Positions 1 to 12,924 of a DNA stretch of 64,000 nt are shown here, one piece after another. The stretch comes from Osedax frankpressi (Eukaryota; Annelida; Polychaeta; Sabellida; Siboglinidae), in NCBI GenBank assembly GCA_964035775.1, contig OZ038316.1, forward strand, positions 20,312,836-20,376,835, read 5' to 3'. The stretch's first letter is position 1; each line of letters opens with the position of its first letter. The notes beneath the pieces were generated by a model. That model was not told the DNA's origin. It saw only the letters and a program-made list of their open reading frames with translations, and did not search any database. The translations under genes and the position numbers were made by a program.

Positions 1-440
1 TATTATTTGCGTAAATACTTATTACTTTAATGTTTTTTAAATATATGTTAAGATTAGATAACTTCATAAACCATCTAATTTATGTACAAAAAATGTAAAT
101 ATTATATAATAAAGATCAGGCAATTATACAAGTTATGTTAATTATACATTATACAAGTTATGTTAATTATACATTATACAAATTATGTTAAAATGCCTGT
201 TTACTATAAGTATGTCAAAAAATATTTGGCATTATTCAATAAATTGTATCACTAGTTACATTTTATATAGTTGTGTCAATCCTCTACAATGTAAATAGTG
301 ATGATTGCAACATCCCCTTAAGACTATAATATACAAATAATCGTGATATTTCAATAAGAAAATTAATCTTTTGATTAATCTTTTGAATATTTGAATACAA
401 ATATTCAAAATTGTCTAAATTGTAATAACCACATACAATA
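1..440. other. AT-rich non-coding lead-in
   Basis: I see no exon here. A short imperfect direct repeat of about 27 bp (core TTATACAAGTTATG) recurs between about 125 and 190. If the SLC37A4-like gene has further upstream exons, this stretch and the satellite after it lie in one of its introns. Confidence 0.5.
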
Positions 441-1615
441 TGACATAATACTGAGCTAGTGACATAATACTTAGCTAGTGACATAATACTGAGCTAGTGA
501 CATAATACTGAGCTAGTGACATAATACTTAGCTAGTGACATAATACTGAGCTAGTGACATAATACTTAGCTAGTGACATAATACTTAGCTAGTGACATAA
601 TACTTAGCTAGTGACATAATACTTAGCTAGTGACATAATACTGAGCTAGTGACATAATACTTAGCTAGTGACATAATACTGAGCTAGTGACATAATACTG
701 AGCTAGTGACATAATACTTAGCTAGTGACATAATACTTAGCTAGTGACATAATACTGAGCTAGTGACATAATACTTAGCTAGTGACATAATACTGAGCTA
801 GTGACATAATACTGAGCTAGTGACATAATACTGAGCTAATGACATAATACTGAGCTAGTGACATAATACTGAGCTAGTGACATAATACTGAGCTAGTGAC
901 ATAATACTTAGCTAGTGACATAATACTTAGCTAGTGACATAATACTGAGCTAGTGACATAATACTTAGCTAGTGACATAATACTGAGCTAGTGACATAAT
1001 ACAGAGCTAGTGACATACTACTGAGCTAGTGACATAATACTTAGCTAGTGACATAATACTTAGCTAGTGACATAATACAGAGCTAGTGACATACTACTGA
1101 GCTAGTGACATAATACTTAGCTAGTGACATAATACTGAGCTAGTGACATAATACTTAGCTAGTGACATAATACTTAGCTAGTGACATAATACTGAGCTAG
1201 TGACATAATACTTAGCTAGTGACATAATACTTAGCTAGTGACATAATACTGAGCTAGTGACATAATACTTAGCTAGTGACATAATACTTAGCTAGTGACA
1301 TAATACTGAGCTAGTGACATAATACTTAGCTAGTGACATACTACTGAGCTAGTGACATAATACTGAGCTAGTGACATAATACTGAGCTAGTGACATAATA
1401 CTTAGCTAGTGACATAATACTGAGCTAGTGACATAATACTTAGCTAGTGACATAATACTAAGCTAGTGACATAATACTTAGCTAGTGACATAATACTGAG
1501 CTAGTGACATAATACTTAGCTAGTGACATAATACTTAGCTAGTGACATAATACTTAGCTGGTGACATAATACTTAGTTAGTGACATAATACTTAGCTAGT
1601 GACATAATACTTAGC
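441..1615. repeat. 19-bp tandem satellite, about 62 copies
   Basis: A 19-bp unit, CTTAGCTAGTGACATAATA, is repeated head to tail almost without indels for about 1.17 kb. Nearly all variation is at one position, giving two unit types (CTTAGC and CTGAGC) that alternate irregularly. A few units carry TACTAC or ACAGAG variants. The period is not a multiple of three and nothing suggests coding. Confidence 0.97.
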
Positions 1616-1721
1616 TTAATAGTGTTCTCATTCGCTCACCAGTCTCTATTTATTTGTATGGGATACAATATCCTCAGCATAATCATCGATTTTAGCCCCT
1701 ACCTATAGACCTACTTATAGA

Positions 1722-2612
1722 CCTACCTATATACCTATCTATCTATCTACCTATCTATATATATATCTATCTACTATTTTTTTTTTTTTAATTTATCCCA
1801 TTTATTAAAGCAAATTAATTATAAGAATATATAGTAAAAGTGCCATAACGTAGCAAGGGAGGGGCTTGAGGTATGAAGGCGATCACATCAGTCCATGTCG
1901 GCAGTAGTTTCGGTAGAGGTCTAGTCCGCCAGCAAGTGTTCGGATGCTCAGCATCTCAATTTCTTTCTTTGTTAGACCAATTGCTAGTAAGTCGTTAGCG
2001 GAAAGTGTAGAGGTCACGCCTCGCCAGTTCCATCACGATGAGCTAAACATAACCTTTGTTCGATTTGTTACACGTTTTGCGTAGTCAGTTATATCGGGGG
2101 TATTGTAGTAGGATGTTTTCTGTATGTAATTTGCGTCAATGTCAGTAGTGTCTGTAGATATCTGTGTGTCAATAATATATGCTGTGTCTGAGTTTATTTT
2201 GTAAGTTAGTATGTCTGGTTTCCGTAATCCGTTAGTCGTGCGTATATATGGTTCTAGTATTGTTATATAGTTGTGTTTATTCAAGTATTGTATTAGTAAT
2301 TTATTTATGTAGTTATGTCTGTGGATTCTACTATTATAATTATAGTTGCATGTTTGCATTATATGATTTAGGTGATCGTATTTATAATTGCATCCTTTCA
2401 TTAAACAATTGGTATTAGTATCTGGAAACATACGCTTTGCCCTATACTTAGTATATAATAGATTGTGTTTTAGTTTAAAAGAGTCTATATAATCGCGCCC
2501 TGACATCAGCCTATTCGTATACTCAATCCATCTATTTACGTATTTCGTGCATCCTCCGATCTATATACCTATATATGTACCTATCTATCTATCTATCTAT
2601 CTATACCTATCT
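1722..2612. repeat. TATC/TACC microsatellite split by a LINE
   Basis: Tetranucleotide repeats of TATC and TACC type lie on both sides of the LINE fragment, at about 1722-1776 and 2561-2612. The simplest reading is that the LINE inserted into a pre-existing TATC array, though repeat growth at both ends after insertion is possible. Confidence 0.7.
1777..2565 (-). mobile_element. 5'-truncated R2-clade LINE (REL endonuclease end)
   Basis: Read on the minus strand, an open frame of about 175 codons carries the C-terminal half of an R2-type ORF. It starts WIEYTNRLMSGRDYIDSFKL, then has a CCHC-like zinc knuckle (C-x4-C-x8-H-x4-C), then EPYIRTTNGLRKPD and YIIDTQI, the PD-(D/E)-K restriction-like endonuclease motifs. 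Past one in-frame TGA (at about 2004-2002) the same frame continues with WNWRGV and LAGGLDLYRNYCRHGLM to a stop at 1883, matching the family C-terminus. A run of 13 T at 1777-1789 on the plus strand is the poly(A) tail. The 5' part, including reverse transcriptase, is absent, so this is a dead truncated copy. Confidence 0.9.
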
Positions 2613-2737
2613 TATCTTTTGTTTCTACTTTTAAACCCGTTTTTTTCTCCTCTGCCTCTCGCTACACTTCCATTATTATCACCCTTACTTTAGCTATTTA
2701 CCCTCTTACTAATCCTCACCCCCATCACCCCATTAAG

Positions 2738-4693
2738 GTTCTCCTGATGCCGGTAGCATTTTTGTTGGGAGTCGGTATCTATGCTCCATGTTCCCTGTAT
2801 AGCGTAATCGCTGAAGATACAGCTCCAGCTCACCTGGCACCAATTGCTACTTCTCTCGTAGCATCTTCCTCGAGTGGTTAGTTATCATAGAGCTGTTTGT
2901 GAAAATAATACAAAATAATGATATTGTAAATAATTTTATTTTAAAATCTATTCACATATTAGAACTTAAAATGATTATATCACATTTTTTATATTTAATA
3001 ACAAATTTTAAATGTGTCAAAAAAGTAACTATTTTATTAGTAATTCGTAGTTACTAAAAATTAAATATTATATAAATTTATATTAGGATATCTAATCTAA
3101 AAAGACTGTAGATTACTATAATAAAGGTTACAATTTATTAATTTAATAACATTATTATTTGAGGTTTTGCGATACAGTGTAAAATGGCAACAAAAAATGG
3201 GAATACATTTTTTTTATTAATATTATAAAAATATTATTTATTATCTTGTTATTTGGTATAAGAAACTTATATTCACGTCAAGTATTACTATCAAAAATAA
3301 GCTTTTTAAAATCTCATATTTAAAAGCAAATTAAATAAATGTATTATTTTATTTAAAATAATGTTATTATAATTAGGATTATCTTTTTTTATAATATGAC
3401 CATGTGATAACTATAACTTATTTTTCTATCAACACAAAATAAATTTTTACTTATTTCGTTTATTGAATATCCATAATTCATTCAATTTCCAATATTATTA
3501 AATTAGGTAATTTAGTAGAGTGATATTTTCTATATTAAATACATGTAAAAATCTATTTACAGATAAACTGTACTGCCTATCCTTAATGGTAAATGAATAC
3601 AATCATACTATTTATAATTTTACTTTTAGTTATCAGTGTTATGATCATTTAATATATTAAATACATATTAATTATATTTAAATAATATTTAATTGATAAT
3701 GTAATATTGTTATAAATTCTCTATTATCATGATTTATATCTATAAATATAAATTATTTTCTACATCATTTTTAAATACACTTAATTATATTTTTGTATTC
3801 GTAAAAATATATCTTCTGATATATTAATTAAACTTTTATAATGTCTTTACATTCATTTAATATTCTAAAGTTATTTTAATGATTATATTATTTAATTTTG
3901 AATGATAAATTATTATTTAAAGTTATATTAATTAATTATTTTCAGACAAGTTTTGAAACCAATAATTTATGAATATTTAAAAAATAATTTCAGATTTTGT
4001 ATAAAATCTAGTATCTCAATAGTTAGAAATCAATGAATCATTTGCACATATTTTCTCAATCTTTGTATGAACTCGAATTCTTACCTCAATCTTTGATTAT
4101 TGTCAAAATTTTCATTAATATAAAATAATTTTTATATTTAATGGTGTTGAATTGTTATGAAATTTATATTTGAAAATATTCATAAAGCTTAAAATTATTG
4201 CAATGAATTATCTTAAAATAATCTTTAAGTATTCATTAGTCTCAAATCTTATTTTACAACAAATTTATTGCATATACAATAAAAATTTCATAATATAAAT
4301 ATAATATAAATATATTAATAATTCTGAACAAATAATGAAATATATAAATATATTATTTTATCTTAATACTTTTTTAGTACATATTTAGGTAATTATTGTA
4401 TCCTGGAAATTTCTCACCTTTTTCACCCCTTTCCAACTTAAACCCAATCTAGTGTAAAGGTAAACACATCAACAAGAACAATTTACATACACCTTAAACC
4501 CAAGTTAAATGTAGTTGCCCCTATTTCAGTGGGTGCTGTGTTCGCTGGACTGCCTGTGACTCTTGTTGTCTCATATTCAAGTTGGCGAGTTGTTTTCTCC
4601 GCTCTCCTCGTCGGAGTAGTTTGTCTCTCTTTGATGACGAATCTTGCTCGTAAGATGAAATATTCTATGCTGGATATCAAGAAGAAGCTTTGA
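2738..4693 (+). CDS. SLC37A4-like glucose-6-phosphate transporter, last two exons
   Basis: Two exons encode the C-terminus of a major-facilitator sugar-phosphate antiporter of the SLC37 family, which in animals exchanges glucose-6-phosphate for phosphate across the ER membrane. Exon 2738-2876 (acceptor CATTAAG, donor GTTAGT) encodes FLLGVGIYAPCSLYSVIAED then TAPAHLA, matching the family block YGPIALFGVIANESAPPNL. Exon 4530-4693 (acceptor CTATTTCAG) continues in matching phase 1 with VGAVFAGLP, SSWRVVFSALLVGVV and a basic tail ending IKKKL and TGA, like the family block NVGGFLAGLPF. The family GTSHA motif is not kept; the sequence there reads APIATS. Earlier exons must lie left of 2738 and were not found. 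AATAAA occurs at 4849. Confidence 0.85.
2877..4529 (+). other. intron of the SLC37A4-like gene
   Basis: This 1.65-kb phase-1 intron begins GTTAGT and ends CTATTTCAG. It is extremely AT-rich. I see no further exon or repeat in it. Confidence 0.75.
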
Positions 4694-5460
4694 GCTATGA
4701 TAATATGATATTTTATTTATGGATTTATTTTTGAGTTTAAAACCTAATTATTTTTATTTTTCATTATAGAGATTGATTTATAAATTTATAACAAATATTT
4801 GTATTATCATCATATTATTTATTCCAAACAATTATGTTTGATTCTGATAATAAATACCTGTTTTCTTTATTAATATTAATTTACATATATAATTCTTATG
4901 TGCATTTCTGATTATTAGTATGCCACTGACTAATAGAACATATAATATTTAATCTAATATTTTTTAATTTTTTGAGTGACATCAATCAGAAAATTAAAAT
5001 AATATTCATTCACAATGATTTAAATTATATTATATCTTAATAATAATTCAAATTTAATTACATTAAATTTTACTTTACCTTTAATTTATAATCTTCCTTA
5101 ATTTAAATGAAATACATTTTGTTTTAGAGAATAATTTGTTGTATTATTAATCTGTTCACAAATTGCATAGCTTAAGAAACTAGAATATTTGAAAATATAA
5201 ATATTTGAAATAAATAAAAATCTCTAATTCCAGCAGACTATTCCTTGTGTTTTGTTACAACTATTATATTTTATTATATAAATAAAACTATATGATATAA
5301 TGTTTTAAGAAAATTCATTTAAAGTTATGTATAAATTAGGCAATCTATGCTTCCATTTAATATTTATAATGAGGTAATATAAAATATATATTATATTATA
5401 ATCATTGGAAATTAATCAGCAAGATTTGTCATCAACCATTTTTTTTATTAAATTCAACAA
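4694..5460. other. convergent 3' region between two genes
   Basis: AT-rich sequence separates the end of the SLC37A4-like gene on the plus strand from the end of the troponin C gene on the minus strand. It would hold both 3' untranslated regions. No other gene is seen. Confidence 0.6.
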
Positions 5461-5787
5461 TCAAAGCAGATTGGATTTGTTAGCGAATTCTTTGTGATCA
5501 TTCGTCTCATGATTCAAGGATTTTGTAACTCTTCCTCTCTAGTCGCTCAACATCAATTTTGCAAACTCTGTGATATTTATTAATAATCATATTGATTAGT
5601 AATGTGTTATTTGTATCACACATAATATTCAGTTCTATATCATGTTAATTTTAAAAAGAATAAATTAAATGTATTCACATAATATAAAATACATACTATT
5701 CAAAATATTTATTAAATGATATATTTTTATATTGCTATTATAAAAAGAAATTAATGTAATTACTCATAGCAACCTTAACACGAATAT

Positions 5788-5842
<55 letters not shown>

Positions 5843-8800
5843 ATATACATATATTTCTATAGTTAAAATTAATTCTACATTTCGTAAATTCTACACAATA
5901 ATCAAAGTCTAGCTAACCCTCGTAGTCCACCCACCCGCTTCCATCGGTGTCCACATCAGCGATCATGTCGTCGATGTCCTCTTCAGTCAAATCGTCACCG
6001 AGTCCTTTTATAATCCACCGTAATTCGTTGACGTTTACCTATAAATATATGCATTACATTAGTATATAAATTAGATATATGAGAATTGGTAATGATTTTT
6101 AGTTTTATAAACAATTATATTTTTATATATTAATCTATTTTTTGCTCACGAATTACACATATATTGGTATCATTATAGGAATATTATCTATTTCATAATG
6201 ATATTGATATATGTGTAGTTCGTGAGTAAAAAATAGATTATTATATTTTCATAAAATATATTTCAATATATTTATTTTTGATTTATAATCAATTTATTTT
6301 ATTTATCTTAATTTTTTTTAGAAATTTAAGAAATAACATGTATTGACCTCTCCCTTCTTTTCCTTGTCCAATACACGGAACATCTCCTTCAATTCCTTTT
6401 CGTCTTCATCCTCTTGCATCTTCTTGAGAAGTACAATTTCGAATTCATCAAATCCGATGTAACCAGTTTCTGAAAGTAGGAATAGATGTTATTTAATGAT
6501 AATACATTATTATTAATAATAGTTGTATATTATAATATTATTATAATAAATATAGTTGGTTTCCTACATAAATTAATACATATTTAATTAAAAAAACGAA
6601 TATTTGCAATAAATGTATTTATTTAACAAAATAAATCCATATTTTTAATGATGCATTAAATTTATATCATTAAGTAATACCCTATTCATTTTTTATAACA
6701 TGGTTCATGAAGTATAGCTTATCATAACATGGTACTTACATGAATCAAGTCTGTATAAATAAAACATTACATAAACCTTATACATTTAAATACACAATAT
6801 GAAGTATATAAGATTTTAGTCAAGGATTCTAATAAATTAATTAGTTTACTCGTTATTAGAATAATCCAATAATAGTTACATACTTATATATTATTTAGTA
6901 AATACTCAGAAAAATAGCCTAGTTAACATTCATTATAATAATCATGCACCAACTACTTTCGGCCTTTAGTATTCTCGATATACGCAATTCCAGCGAATGA
7001 GTATAACTGTTAAACTGCAAATGGTCTTCGGCTAACCATCTTCATCGATGTAGTCCTCGATTTTTTCAAGGAAGTCTGGCTTCGCTGTGTGTCCTAGTTT
7101 CCTCATGGCCGCAGTGATATCGTTGACTCTGATACGACCTTCATCCCTTTTATCCAAGCTCTTGAAAGCCACATTGGCGGCTGTATAATATCGCGAGTGC
7201 TTTGGTTTAATATCGTATATGCGTATCGCATATGAATCTTAATCGATTAATTTAATACCTTGCATTACGCTTACTGTTTAAGTTATGTTTAGAAACTAAT
7301 AACTGAATTAATTTTTGAGAAATTGATTTAGTATATAAATTGCAAAAGGTATATTGACAATGGTTCTGCATTAACGAGGACACTAGGCTAATTACGTAAA
7401 ATGTGTTTCGTCCTACGCAAGCCTCTTATGTTTTGTTTTATATTAATTATATGCAAATCAATGCACTACAATAGTAATTTTCGACTGTGTCCATAGATTC
7501 ATATGACTTTACACTTACGGTAAAAACTAACAGATAATAGCAAATACATGTTACATTATGATGCAGTAAATCGTGATAAGGGATTGTGTATTTTAATTCG
7601 TAGTAGAGAATGGAATTCTAATGCGAACGAGCCGAAAATAAATATGCGAGCGTATATCTTTTGGCATTGTATATCTTTTGGCATTGTACGATGATACGAG
7701 AGGTTTTCCTTGTTGTCTAAGAAACGTTTTTATATTATAATATCTTAAAGTTTCTTAAGTAGTTATGTGATTCGGCTTGAGAATTATTTAAGTGATGTTA
7801 GTTTCCTAATTGTATGTTCGTGTTTTGCATTAACATGGGATTTGCCAATTAATTTAGAAATTAGAGTTGTTTGTCGGATTACGTTTTTCAATTATTTTGT
7901 ATTTTTAATATTTATTTTAAAATCCAATTTATTTGACGAGCTTGCGTGGGATAACAATACATTGTTGATGCAAAATTAATTTGTTTTCTATTGAGAAAAT
8001 TATGATTCAGTAATTTATAAGAATACTTGAAATACATATTATATATATCATCAGATAGTATTTATTTAAGTAGTTCAAGCAGAGTAATAATTTATATAAT
8101 GTGTCAATATAGGCTTATATTATCGTATAGTATTACAAACTATGTGATACGCCATGATATATGTTTATTTTGAAATTTATGATTATATATGTTAAGACTA
8201 TGTATAACTTAAGATATATATATTATATATAAAGACTATATGTATATTTATTTAATTTAAATCAATAATTAATACTTAAGGCTAAATTTAATTAATTGAA
8301 ATTATTTTTAGAATATTTCTTTACACTGTAAGTTATATAACTTATGAGCTATCTCATGTTTACATTTTTTTCATGCATGTTCAGTTAGAGGTAGATTGCA
8401 AAGTGTAGATGATAAGACGGATCGAATATCGATTAAAGATCAATATTTCTAAGTTTGGTAGTTTTATTTTGTCAGTAATTTACAGTAATTAACATAGTTA
8501 ATATAATTAACAATTAGAAAAGTATATTTATATATTTTCATTTGTATCGTATATGAATTATTATGATTCAAATAATATTATTTAAACATCGGTTTTATAA
8601 TGCCATAATAGTGGCAATTTAATAATGTCAATTTACATCAATAATATATAACACGAAAGCTAGTATGTTATTATGCTCTACCATTACTACGTGTATAATC
8701 TATAGACTCCCAATTATCTATAGATAGCTGATATAGTTAGTAACTATCAATTAAATTATCGATACATGCATGTAGAATGAACAATATCCTACGAAATCCC

Positions 8801-9287
8801 AAATGTTCTTACAGGTAATAATATCTTACATATATTTAGATTTATGCATACATACGTACACTACATATGTATTATTGAAGAACGGATTAGATAGCGATGA
8901 GCAAACATTCATAATAATATATTGTATATAATATAGGATCGCAGTTATATTATTTTTAATGTATACCCAATTCCATACATTTTTACTAAATTCACCTGAT
9001 ATCCAGTTGCCAGCCGAGTAAACAATTAAGTAACTATAGTTTTCTCATCTTCTATATTTATAACACAATGTATTAATTAAATGGAGAATTACATATTTTC
9101 AGAATTAAAATTCAAAGTGAATGCCAACCATAAGAATAGTACACACATAGTATTATATCAAATACAGTTTACTCTAATAATGAACATTAACTGTCATATA
9201 TTACGGTGTAAATTACCATTCAAATGGCTTCAACTTCATAGAGAGTATATGTGGAGTGTACTAAAACTGAATTAAATCGAGATAATG

Positions 9288-9352
<65 letters not shown>

Positions 9353-12300
9353 GAATATATATGTGAAATAAATCATTTTTATAGTTTCCTTACTATGTAA
9401 CATATTATTCTGATATTTTCTATGAAACTATTGGATTATCGGCCATCAACCTATTTCCCGACCCACCTTTCGATACATCTTCCTATTAATTTTTCCGGCG
9501 AAAATAGAAGTTATAATGAAACTTAAACTAGTATATTTCCTGGATGAATAGACATTTCACCTCAGGTAAAAAATACACCAATAATTCTATTCTCAAGAAT
9601 AACTACGTAAAAGTATGATGAACTAAGCGAATCCGTTGTTTTAAATTCGGGGAGAGTAGTGAGGTATCGGGTAGTAAGGAGTGCATTGCGTGTAGTTGAT
9701 AGTTCGTAATGGGTAGCGAGAAGTTGGTAGTGGGGAACAGATAGTGAATAGTGGATAATGATGAATTGGTAGCGAGGAATGGGGTGGTACGTTAGGTGGT
9801 AATACCCACTATACACTATAGTTAGAATTTGTACCGGCGGAGTTATTTACTCGTATATAAGTTAGACATCGCAAGATGCATTTTCTACAAAACCTCACTA
9901 ACTCTAAAGTACCTTTAATATAAAAATAAGTATCTCCCCATCTATTATACTAATATTTATTTTACATTGTACAATGTACGATGTTTATAGTGTATACCGT
10001 ATAGTGTACAATCTACATTATATATTACTTAGATACAGGTTTGTATATACGATATATATATATAGATATATAATTGTGCGTGCGTACGTGCATGCTTGCG
10101 TGCGTTCGCGCGCGCGAGTGTGTATGTGTGTGTGTGTGAATACATCCCTGCCCTATATATTTACACATACTCCTAACAATACAAATACGTACAGCAAGAA
10201 ATATATATTCCCCCGCTATTTTCCAGTGCTCCTAAATAAAGCTAACATTCCCTAGATTTACCGATTTCCATGGAAACCAACATATGCTAGAGCCAAATAC
10301 GGGTGTGTTAGTTGAGTACGCTACCCATGCTAGATTAGCATACGCATATACAGACTCACTATAGACGTGAGTATGTACAGTGTACAATGTACACTGTACA
10401 TTGTACACTAGTTAGTGATATCACTATTTCTTCTGATAGACTAACCTACGCATTTATATGTTCACATGCCAATACATATTGTGTATTACACACACACATA
10501 CGCACAAATACGCACACATACAGAAACCCACTCTCAATCACTTACGCACGTACACGCGATTACTAACGTATCGGGTAATTCCCACGCACCAATAATTACG
10601 CACTCATACACATACATACATATATGTATATATTTATACACTCGTAAACACCTATATATACATACTCACACACACATACACACTTGTAAACATCTTCGCA
10701 CTCCTATATATATAATTACACATATGTGTACATATATACATGTTCAGGCTCACGTACTCATATACCACACGCATACACATAGCCTCGTACACACACACAC
10801 ACTCTCATATTCACCATCGAGCACATATCTACAAACAAACACCTACAAACAACACTATACCAACCTTCGCAGATATGCCAACTTATATTCAAGCGGACTC
10901 ACACACATACCCATGGCAACACACTCGCGCCCTCACACACAAACACATATACCTAAACCTACCCGTACCTATCTAAACATATCCATTAACGTATATTCAG
11001 TACCATAATTGCCTAATCCTGGGTTTGATTTTGAACTCTTAACTCTTTGATTCTAACTATTTTTCGATATCTGCCTACCATCAATTCATACCGTTGATGG
11101 AATAGCAGATATAATTGTACGATTTAACTATATTGCTACACATTTAGAAATTTATATTACAGTTACTATTACTGTTACTAGTATAGTTACTAATGTGCAT
11201 AACTGCTGACTAAGTGTTATAAATTCTGACTAGGAATAGGTCATTAATCATAATTTAGGAAACAGTAAATACATCTTTTTACAGCTATGGATACATTATT
11301 AAATTAAATATTAATATTTTGTTTAGATTTAATACTTTAATAGATACCATGTTTTGCATGAAGTAATCTGATTGTCATATATATGGTTATAGTTATGTTC
11401 TAGGAAGTGATATATATATATATATATATATAATAATTGTTATCTAACTTATGGAATCGTAGTAAGTTCTATTAATAGTTTTTTACAAATTAAATCGAGA
11501 TTATCTAACCTTTGTTTTGAGCCTCAGTCATCTTTACAGTGCTCTATGATAATGTTATTAATTGTACTGATATTTAGTTATAAGAATGCTTATTCAATTA
11601 AATAATTAATGCTTATTAATGCCATAGACTGGGTTACAATCGCATAGTATTATATAATGTATAAACTAATATTTAAACTAATTAAATTTCTAGAAATTAA
11701 ATAATTAACTATTTTATTTACTAAATTGTTAAATATACAATAGATAAAACTAAGAAGTTATCTGTTAATAATATCTATTAATTATAACTGTTAATTATAA
11801 TTGTTAATTATAACTGTTAATTATAACTGTTAATTATAACTGTTAATTATAACTGTTAATTATAACTGTTAATTATAACTGTTAATTATAACTGTTAATT
11901 ATAACTGTTAATTATAACTGTTAATTATAACTGTTAATTATAACTGTCAATTATAACTGTTAATTATAACTGTTGATTATAACTGTTAATTATAACTGTT
12001 AATTATAACTGTTAATTATAACTGTTAATTATAACTGTTAATTATAACTGTTAATTATACTGTTAATTATAACTGTTAATTATAACTGTTAATTATAACT
12101 GTTAATTATAACTGTTAATTATAACTGTTAATTATAACTGTTTATTATAACTGTTTATTATAACTGTTAATTATAACTGTTGATTATACCTGTTAATTAT
12201 AACTGTTAATTATAACTGTTAATTATAACTGTTAATTATAACTGTTAATTATAACTGTTAATTATAACTGTTAATTATAACTGTTGATTATACCTGTTAA

Positions 12301-12924
12301 TTATAACTGTTAATTATAACTGTTAATTATAACTGTTAATTATAACTGTTAATTATAACTGTTAATTATAACTGTTAATTATAACTGTTAATTAGAACTG
12401 TTAATTATAACTGTTTATTATAACTGTTAATTATAACTGTTTATTATAACTGTTAATTATAATAAAGTATAGATATAAATAATGTTAATTTAAATAATGA
12501 TTTAAATAATGATCACTAATTATATTATATTTTACTAGATGACTATTTTTTATATTGCATTTATATTCTATTATGCAATACTATATTGGATACTATCTTA
12601 GTAAAATAGTGGTTTTAATATAGTAATTACTAGTAATATTTATGTATTAATAAATAGTGGTTTGTTTATATATTAATTACTAGTAATTTTTATATATTAA
12701 TGAACTAATTTCTCATTAAATATACATAGTTAGATACATTTATTTCTTTATTCTTAGTCTATTTATTAAATACAATATATGCGATATAATCAACGATATA
12801 ATAATGTTTAAGATTATATATAATCTAAATTAGACATGATTTATAATAAAATCAACACATATAATGTAAATCATTAACGCAAATATTAAAATTTATAGTA
12901 ACACTAGTTTAATTAACATACCAT
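5461..12924 (-). CDS. troponin C, six-exon model
   Basis: Calcium sensor of the muscle thin filament, an EF-hand protein of about 144 residues (family about 150). Firm exons are 7180-7037, 6469-6348 and 6038-5918, with phases that agree. EF-hand I (DKRDEGRIRVND) and III (DKEKKGEVNVNE) lack key calcium ligands; II (DEDETGYIGFDE) and IV (DTDGSGWVDYEE) are canonical, the usual pattern in arthropod-type troponin C. The last glutamate of loop IV is split by an intron; exon 5489-5461 would supply EFANKSNLL and the stop, without which the frame stops after DYEG. Proposed 5' end: ATG at 12924-12922 followed directly by GTATGT, then a 16-nt exon 9482-9467 (EDVSK) whose phases fit exactly. An intron right after the ATG is known in the calmodulin family. 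The first two exons and the last are inferred. A divergent calmodulin is the alternative. Confidence 0.8.
5788..5847. repeat. (CA)n(TA)n microsatellite
   Basis: About 8 CA units followed by about 16 TA units, in the proposed last intron of the troponin C gene. Confidence 0.9.
6131..6240. repeat. 110-bp inverted repeat in a troponin C intron
   Basis: Two 46-bp arms (6131-6176 and 6195-6240) are reverse complements with about five mismatches, around an 18-bp spacer. The left arm begins TAATCTATTTTTTGCTCACG. It could be a very small MITE or a hairpin-forming element; TTATAT on both sides may be a target duplication, but in such AT-rich DNA that is weak. Confidence 0.85.
7181..9466 (-). other. 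troponin C intron (2.3 kb)
   Basis: Between the proposed microexon and the first firm exon. The only sizeable ORFs (for example plus strand 7767-7979) resemble nothing. A TA microsatellite lies at about 9290-9350. Confidence 0.5.
9640..9805. repeat. G-rich degenerate minisatellite
   Basis: Loose repeats built on GGTAGTGAGGAA-like words. The opposite-strand ORF (9816-9562) is low in complexity and is treated as a by-product. Confidence 0.5.
10060..10140. repeat. alternating purine-pyrimidine tract (GT/GC)
   Basis: A run of GTGCGTGC, CGCGCGCG and GTGTGTGT words. Such alternation favours left-handed Z-DNA under supercoiling. It lies in a troponin C intron. Confidence 0.7.
10380..10408. repeat. 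29-bp near-perfect palindrome of GTAC words
   Basis: GTGTACAATGTAC is followed by its reverse complement with a one-base centre. Similar GTACAATGTAC words occur near 9968-10010. Confidence 0.8.
10480..10975. repeat. degenerate CA-rich region
   Basis: About 500 bp rich in CACACA, CATACA and TATACA. It stays open as a 180-codon frame only because the repeat lacks stop codons; the translation is Thr-His-Tyr low complexity with no domain. Confidence 0.75.
11775..12461. repeat. 13-bp tandem satellite, about 53 copies
   Basis: The unit AACTGTTAATTAT is repeated with few substitutions (GATTAT, TTTATT) and one unit that is one base short. It lies in the proposed first intron of the troponin C gene. 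Confidence 0.97.

Noticed and set aside
4483-4680. Minus-strand frame of 65 codons
   Set aside because: Shadow of the last SLC37A4-like exon on the plus strand.
7767-7979. 70-codon plus frame in a troponin C intron
   Set aside because: Length is within chance for this window and no family resemblance was seen.
10466-11008. 180-codon plus-strand frame rich in Thr, His and Tyr
   Set aside because: It follows the CA-rich repeat, has no domain, and overlaps in two frames; open only because the repeat lacks stops.
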